A stretch of 64,000 nt of DNA, from the NCBI RefSeq assembly GCF_021869535.1, contig NW_026262734.1:94617285-94681284 (forward strand), in the 5' to 3' direction. This document shows positions 58,700 through 64,000 of this stretch, one piece after another. The position numbers and the translations under genes are program-made. The DNA comes from Mytilus californianus (Eukaryota; Mollusca; Bivalvia; Mytilida; Mytilidae). Numbering within the stretch: the stretch's first letter is position 1; each line of letters begins with the position of its first letter. The notes beneath the pieces are model-generated. The model saw nothing but the letters and a program-made list of their open reading frames with translations, was not told where the DNA came from and made no database searches.

Positions 58700-60350
58700 A
58701 CAACATGATATTTCAATTAAGGAAAGGGGATATCCAAATGTATACCCCATTTCTATCTTTTTGAAAAAATTGCTTTTTCATTCAATTCTTAAAGGTGCGG
58801 TTGGATAACAGCTCTAAATTGAGCAATGTTAATAATATCATCGGATTCTTTGTTGTGCTCTGGTGTTAGTGTAACCATGACACGATATCAGACAAAATGA
58901 TCACATACAATGACGTCACACAAAAACATGTCATGGTAGATCCCAGTTAAATACAGTTTGTGCAAGAAAATATAAATAATCAAAAAATTATTATAGAAGA
59001 GCAATTTGATGTTACATGTCTTGATGGTTACTAGTATACTAAAAAACGAAACTGCAAAAATATGTACAATTATTTGAATTTATCCTGCAATTGGGTGTCT
59101 TATTATTCCTTAACAGCCCAATATATATCGTTAGCCCGTATCTTCATACTATACAGATATCGCTTTAAAGCTCCGCCCACTGCCGGACATCGTCCGTGCA
59201 TTGCTGTTGACGAGTGTTGTATGAACCGCCGTGACCGCAGAATATGTATTGCAGTCGCATTCCAGTCACGTATTATTTGAAATTTACGGTCTGTTTGTTT
59301 TCAAGCTATTCTGGAGAGCAATATGAAATAAACCCATTTTCAGACATGAACAGAAGTATTAACTCCGTTTTCTACGGCGCCAGTTAAAACCTTGAAGGTG
59401 TACATACGTAACATACACAATCAAACATGCAACGATGTCGATTTTTTGCATTTTCAGTGAATGTCACGTTCAGTTCAAAATTTTGAAGAGTAGGACAACT
59501 CATACACTTTTGTTTTAAACCGGACAATGTTTTGTTATAATTTTTACTGTTGAAATTAGTTGTTAAAATGAAAAGTTATATACTATGCGCGAAGTATTAT
59601 TGCTGACCATGCGAGATTTTTTTCGTCGTACCCATCAGCTGATTGTGTGATTTTTTTAGAATATTTTTACGCTTCAAAGGTAAAATAAACAGAAACTAAT
59701 ATATTCTAAATCGTAAAACAAATGCAATAAACTCGAGTTTTTCTGTCTTTCAAAGCAGAAATAATGTACTCGCTGAAACTTGCATTATACCTGTTTCTTA
59801 GCCTTGTGCAAATACAGCTGATATTTAAAGACACTAAACAGTTATTGCCTATTACTTCGTTGACTTTAACTAGATTAGAAAACTACCCAAAAATTCAGTT
59901 GAAATCAAATGCCCATGAATATATTTCACTCAGAATGTAAAATCACAAAAGTCACAGATATCCAAATCAAACACATAAGAAAATTAAAGGTATTCATGAA
60001 ATTAAAATATCTTTCAAGTCTTCATTAAATTATACAAGTAAATAAGATCAAAACTTCTCAGATTTTAAATGTGCTTTTTTTTTGTTTTATTGTGCATTGA
60101 AGGATTTGATATCACAGAAACTTAAATAAGTTAGTGTCTCAAAGAGAAAGGGCTAAAGTTTGAGAAAGTTCTGATTCTAGTTCAATCTTAATGCTGCAAA
60201 TTTGTACAAAAACAAAACATGGCTCAAATTTTACTGGCAAATCCACAATTGACATAATTTAGGTCGCCATATTGAATTATATTCAATGAATTAAAAAAAA
60301 ACACGTGAAGGAATGTCACAGCTAGATTTTTAAAATCGATACTAAATTTG
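58700..60350. other. Intron of gene B without recognised content
   Basis: No exon, strong inverted repeat or clear retroelement piece seen. Confidence 0.4.
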
Positions 60351-60356
60351 AAAATA

Positions 60357-61190
60357 TAAAAAAAGAAAATGTGGTATGATTGCAAATGAGACAACTTTTC
60401 ACAAGATACCAAATGACACAGAAATTAACAACTATAGGTCCCCGTACGACCTTCAACAATGAGCAAAGACCATATCGCATAGTCAGCTATAAAATGCCCC
60501 AAAATAATAAATGTAACACAATTCAAACGAGAAAACTAATGATCTAACTTATGTACAAAATAGTGAACAAAAAAAAGTGTGTAATACAGCAACAAATGAC
60601 AACCACGACATTACAGGCTCCTGACATGGAACAGGCACATACAGAATGTGGCAGGGTTAAACATGCTTTACGGGCGCCACACTCTCCCCTTAATGTGGAC
60701 AGTGGTGCATTACAAACAACACAATAAAAAACTATAAAAAACAATAAACGAATAACAAATCTGATATACAGAAACAAAAAACAACCACTGAATTACAGGC
60801 TCCTGACTTGGGACAGGCACACATAGAATGTGGCGGGGTTAAATTTAACATGTTAGCGGGCAGCCAACCCTCTTCCTAACCTGGGACAGTGGTGGGACAG
60901 TACAACAAACTATAAGAAATTAGTATGATACAAATAGAAACACATCTAACAAAAACACATAGTGGACGTGGCCGGGGACTTAAACATCCCATAAAAAAGA
61001 CATTAAGTAAAGACTTGAGAGTTCTAGCAGTTCGTGACAGCTAGTTCGAAGCCAATAAAAACTAAAAAAAGAATCATCCATCTAAGACTAAATTATCAAT
61101 CAGTACACTTACAAAATCCCATGGATTAAATGTAACGACGTCATAAATATTCAGAGAAAAACATGACCTTGTGTAATGCCAAGAAACAGG
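60357..61190 (-). repeat. Retroelement 3' end fragments, two overlapping copies
   Basis: 60357-60725 and 60781-61190 both include a GACATGGAACAGGCACA or GACTTGGGACAGGCACA line followed by AGAATGTGGC-GGGTTAA and a GTGGGACAGTACAAC-type block. Confidence 0.65.
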
Positions 61191-61487
61191 TATCGACAGA
61201 TTATACAGCCATGAATGTGCATATGTATATAACAATAATAATTGAAAATGTTCATTTTCAAGATAAGGAACTGTTACTAGGTCCAAACTTGCTTATAATG
61301 TAATAATGGGGCAGGTGGTAATATAGTTGTCAAATTTTGTTGCCACAAATAATATATGCAACTGAACTAGTCATTTTCATACTAGCTTTAAAACATATTT
61401 GCTGCATTCTATAATTGGTATCGTTTCAACAAGAATTTGGGTTTTTTTTAATTGCATACTATACATTTTGATTTCATAATTGTACTT

Positions 61488-61798
61488 TATATATTAAACA
61501 TATTTGTACTCTACGATCTATTAAAATATTAAACATCTTGGTTTCATAATTATATTTTATTATCTATCAAGATATTTTACATCTTGGTTTCATAATTGTA
61601 CTTTATTATCTATTAAGATATTTTACATCTTGGTTTTATTATTGTACTTTATTATCTATTAAGATATTTTACATCTTGGTTTCATAATTGTACTTTACTA
61701 TCTATTGAGATATTATACATCCTGGTTTCATAATTGTACTTTACTATCTATTGAGATATTATACATCTTGGTTTCATAATTGTACTTTGATATCTTAT
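61488..61798. repeat. 46-bp tandem array
   Basis: CATCTTGGTTTCATAATTGT starts at 61534, 61580, 61626, 61672, 61718 and 61764, an exact 46-bp period. More diverged units lie to the left, and a stray unit is at about 62188-62235. Confidence 0.95.
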
Positions 61799-61800
61799 TA

Positions 61801-61861
61801 GTTACATAGTGTGCTAGTGACCCCATATATATCGTATTAGGTCACTAGCACACTATGTAAC
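61801..61861. repeat. Perfect 22-bp inverted repeat
   Basis: The arm GTTACATAGTGTGCTAGTGA plus CC at 61801-61822 is perfectly repeated inverted at 61840-61861, with a 17-nt loop. It abuts the tandem array. Confidence 0.97.
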
Positions 61862-61954
61862 GAATTTATCTTACCGACTGTCTTAACATGTGGTATTTAG
61901 ACTAGTGGCCTATAAAAGTTATCAACTCTTCAATACCGTTAGTATTAAGAATAT

Positions 61955-62030
61955 TGTTGTCTGCTCTATGGTCGAGTTGTTGTCTCTTTGACACATTCCC
62001 CATTTCCATTCTCAATTTTATTCCATTGGT
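61955..62030 (+). repeat. Dispersed repeat end
   Basis: GGTCGAGTTGTTGTCTCTTT and CCCCATTTCCATTCTCAATT; inverted partner at 23510-23600. Confidence 0.6.
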
Positions 62031-62413
62031 CTATACAAAAACAAATGCCAACAATAACAACTTGTTAGCTTTAAATGTGTTTAATTTATTTATTTGAATC
62101 GTTCATCATCATGATTGCATTGTCTGTTGAAACCTTTAACGATTTTTCCTCAACACCGTGTTGTTTTTATAATGGAACGTAACACCACTTCATTATTGTG
62201 CTTTACTATCTATTAAGATATTATATATCTATAACATGTATGATAACAACATATTTCACAATTGGACTTTAAAATCTATGTTTTTCACTGATAGGTGTTT
62301 GAATAAACCAAAGGGGCGACTGTGTCATACACATTTAAGACAAACGGATTTAAACATGAAATGCATAAAAATGTACAATAAAAATCAATTTTTGTGTTTC
62401 ATCAGTCACTTAC

Positions 62414-62520
62414 ATATATATTGGTAGAAATATTAAACCAGTGAGCTCCGTACTTTTCTTCAAATGTTTAGAAGGATGGGTAGTTACCCGCAAAAAATAT
62501 ATTTTCTGTAATTTGGTTTC
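62414..62520 (-). pseudogene. Gene B homologue of exon 17 with a nonsense codon
   Basis: 107 nt as in gene A. GNQITENIFFAGNYPSF is followed by TAA (62470-62468) where gene A has CAA (Gln). After it, HWFNISTNIY and donor GTAAGTGA are conserved. Confidence 0.92.
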
Positions 62521-62639
62521 CTGTCATACAATGAAACAAAAACAAAAATCAATTCGTCTGTTAAAGATAGCAACAATTTGTGTATTTCATATTATATAAC
62601 AAAGGTTTGTTTCAGTTACCTAGGCAATTAGGTTCAGTG

Positions 62640-62860
62640 GAATATTAAGTAAAGGCAACAGTAGTATATACACTCATCATAGATACCAGGATTGTAATTT
62701 TATATTTGCGCCAGAGACAGACGCGTGTTTCGTCTACATAAGACTCTTCAGTGACGCTCGAATCGAAAAGTGTTAAAAAGTCTAAACAAAGTATGAAGTT
62801 GAAGAGCATTGAGGACCAAAAATTCCTAAATGTTTTGCCAAATACAGCTAAGGTAATATA
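62640..62860 (-). repeat. Hammerhead-type short repeat, long copy
   Basis: On minus: CTGAAGA (62751-62745), perfect stem II GTCTTATGTAGAC (62744-62732), GAAA (62731-62728) and GTC (62722-62720). The partner half of stem I (TGGCGC) is displaced by a six-base insertion. The flank matches 2195-2355. Confidence 0.75.
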
Positions 62861-63114
62861 TATTCCTGAGGCAGTATACCGCTGTTCAAACATATTGTAT
62901 TCAGGTTGTATAAACAAATTCTGTAAAACGTTTCATAGAATGAACCGAGGATATTTAGCATAAGCATGTCGCCTAGAATAGAATGTAAGAAAGTAAATAA
63001 AATACGATCCGTTTAGAAACAAAATGAGGAAATAATTCACTGCATAGTTTTGAAAAAAATTAAAAGTGAAATGAACACTACGAACACAGCAACTGGGGTA
63101 AGGATTACAAAATA

Positions 63115-63375
63115 AACAGCCAAAGAGAGGCAAATGATACCAAAGTGACATTCAAACTCATAAATCGAGAATAAACTGACAACGACATTGCCAAAAAAAA
63201 GAAAAAGACTAAAAGACAAACAACAGTATAAATAAACACGACATAGAAAACTATGACGCGAACCCTTTTTTAAATCGCGTTGATCTTAGGTGCTCCAGAT
63301 GAGTAAACTGATTCTGTTACTCATATGGCAAACGTCGTATTACTCATGTCAGTACGAAACCGGTGGTAAGCTATC
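63115..63375 (-). repeat. 3' fragment of Penelope-like family A
   Basis: ACATTCAAACTCATAAATCG, AATAAACTGACAACGAC and TCATGTCAGTACGAAACCGG match 9170-9415. Confidence 0.75.
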
Positions 63376-63609
63376 CACATATCACTGATTTTCTCATCAC
63401 CCTTAATTAATATTCACTCCTGTTTTATTTTTCGAAGTATAGGTGTGTTAGTTAATATTCTAATACACTTACAGGACAAACACATTCTTAACTAACTCTA
63501 GGGAAATTCAGGACGCCGCAAGCAGTATTTGGTGTATAATGGATAAAGGAATGTGGTTAAAAAAGTTCATTTTTTATAACTTATTTCAATTTCAAGAATT
63601 TTGTCTTAC

Positions 63610-63697
63610 CAACGGGATTTCCTGGGTTATGTCCGGACATTATAGAGGCTAACTTTGGATACCTTTTGCTCCATAGACTATTTGTGTAAGGTATTTT
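63610..63697 (-). pseudogene. Gene B homologue of exon 16
   Basis: KIPYTNSLWSKRYPKLASIM, then GHNPGNPV; 88 nt, the same splice sites as gene A exon 16 and only a few substitutions. Undamaged. Confidence 0.9.
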
Positions 63698-64000
63698 CTG
63701 GAAATTGAGAAGACACAATAGGTTAAAAAGTTATATTTACTCTGAAAATGTCATTAATACTGTTTGTATCTGAATGAGTTTCAGACAATTTTGAAAACTT
63801 TAAATCTGAAGTTTTTTGCGTTTAGAATGGCATTTGTTAAAATTAAACTGACTGTTTTATTAAGATTTGTTTTGAAAACAACATTTTAACACCGATATGT
63901 TTTATTTCAGAAATACTGCGATGTTGGGCCATTGCTCCTTTGATATTTGCTTGTTTATACTAATTTGCTATCCCATTCCTTAACCATGTTTGTTTCAAGA

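Larger units (their letters stand above)
46880..63697 (-). pseudogene. Gene B: decayed tandem paralogue of gene A (continues past the right edge)
   Basis: Seven exons homologous to gene A exons 16, 17, 18, 19, 21, 22 and 23 occur in the same order: 63697-63610, 62520-62414, 58697-58546, 56819-56670, 48699-48484, 47731-47620, 47001-46880. Four are the same length as in gene A. Disabling changes: TAA at 62470-62468; one extra base with TAG at 58667-58665; a 2-nt deletion near 47683; and an AT in place of GT at the donor 47619-47618. No exon matches module exon 20. Upstream exons would lie right of the window. The lesions are seen directly; loss of function is the straightforward inference, although a shortened product cannot be excluded. 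Confidence 0.85.

Noticed and set aside
1..64000. CRISPR arrays, rRNA genes or an integrated virus
   Set aside because: Direct repeats here are satellite or transposon cores without unique spacers. The reverse transcriptases are of LINE and Penelope-like type with no LTR, gag or capsid genes nearby.

Overview
The window is eukaryotic, intron-rich, AT-rich nuclear DNA. It is most likely from a bivalve mollusc, probably a marine mussel of the Mytilus group. The reasons are the repeat vocabulary (pearl-type elements with microsatellite arms, Penelope-like retroelement tails, hammerhead-bearing short repeats) and small exons scattered through introns full of mobile DNA. There is no CRISPR array, rRNA operon, bacterial-style operon or coherent viral gene.

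Host genes. (1) 2360-2689 (+) is the terminal exon of MTFP1, the mitochondrial fission process 1 protein. (2) 8237-43396 (-) is a 35-kb gene that I could assemble exon by exon ('gene A'). It has 23 coding exons whose splice phases all agree, summing to 2778 nt (925 residues plus stop). The product has a signal peptide, a long right-handed parallel beta-helix region, a Pro/Ser-rich linker and three C-terminal four-cysteine modules (C-x6-C-P ... C-x10-C-G). (3) From 46880 past the right edge (-) lies a tandem paralogue ('gene B'). Seven homologous exons are present in the same order, but they carry a nonsense codon, two frameshifts and a lost splice donor, and one module exon is missing. In this copy it is a pseudogene.

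Mobile and repeated DNA, left to right: a pearl-type element (181-1491); a hammerhead-type repeat abutting the MTFP1 acceptor; a 22-bp satellite with higher-order structure (3569-5600); a second pearl-type element (5755-7215); a Penelope-like element with a dead RT (9093-11480); a third pearl-type element in opposite orientation (12061-13864); a 343-bp retrozyme-like unit between two hammerhead remnants (15331-15697); a non-LTR retrotransposon (18953-20975) that stops a few bases from a splice donor; a TA-flanked MITE (21154-21746); many truncated 3' ends of two Penelope-like families; foldback elements at 44.5, 46.0, 51.4 and 51.9 kb; a Penelope-like copy carrying a TTAA-flanked 1.4-kb element (49.5-51.8 kb); a nearly intact Penelope-like RT with one stop (54.3-56.5 kb); a 46-bp tandem array ending at a perfect 22-bp inverted repeat (61.5-61.9 kb); and scattered hammerhead-like short repeats throughout.

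How it fits together: gene A and decayed gene B are tandem duplicates on the minus strand, separated by 3.5 kb holding two foldback elements. Repeats account for much of the intron space. Apart from the MTFP1 exon, I judge the longer open frames to be transposon relics or tandem-repeat artefacts, while the real gene consists of exons mostly under 220 nt.
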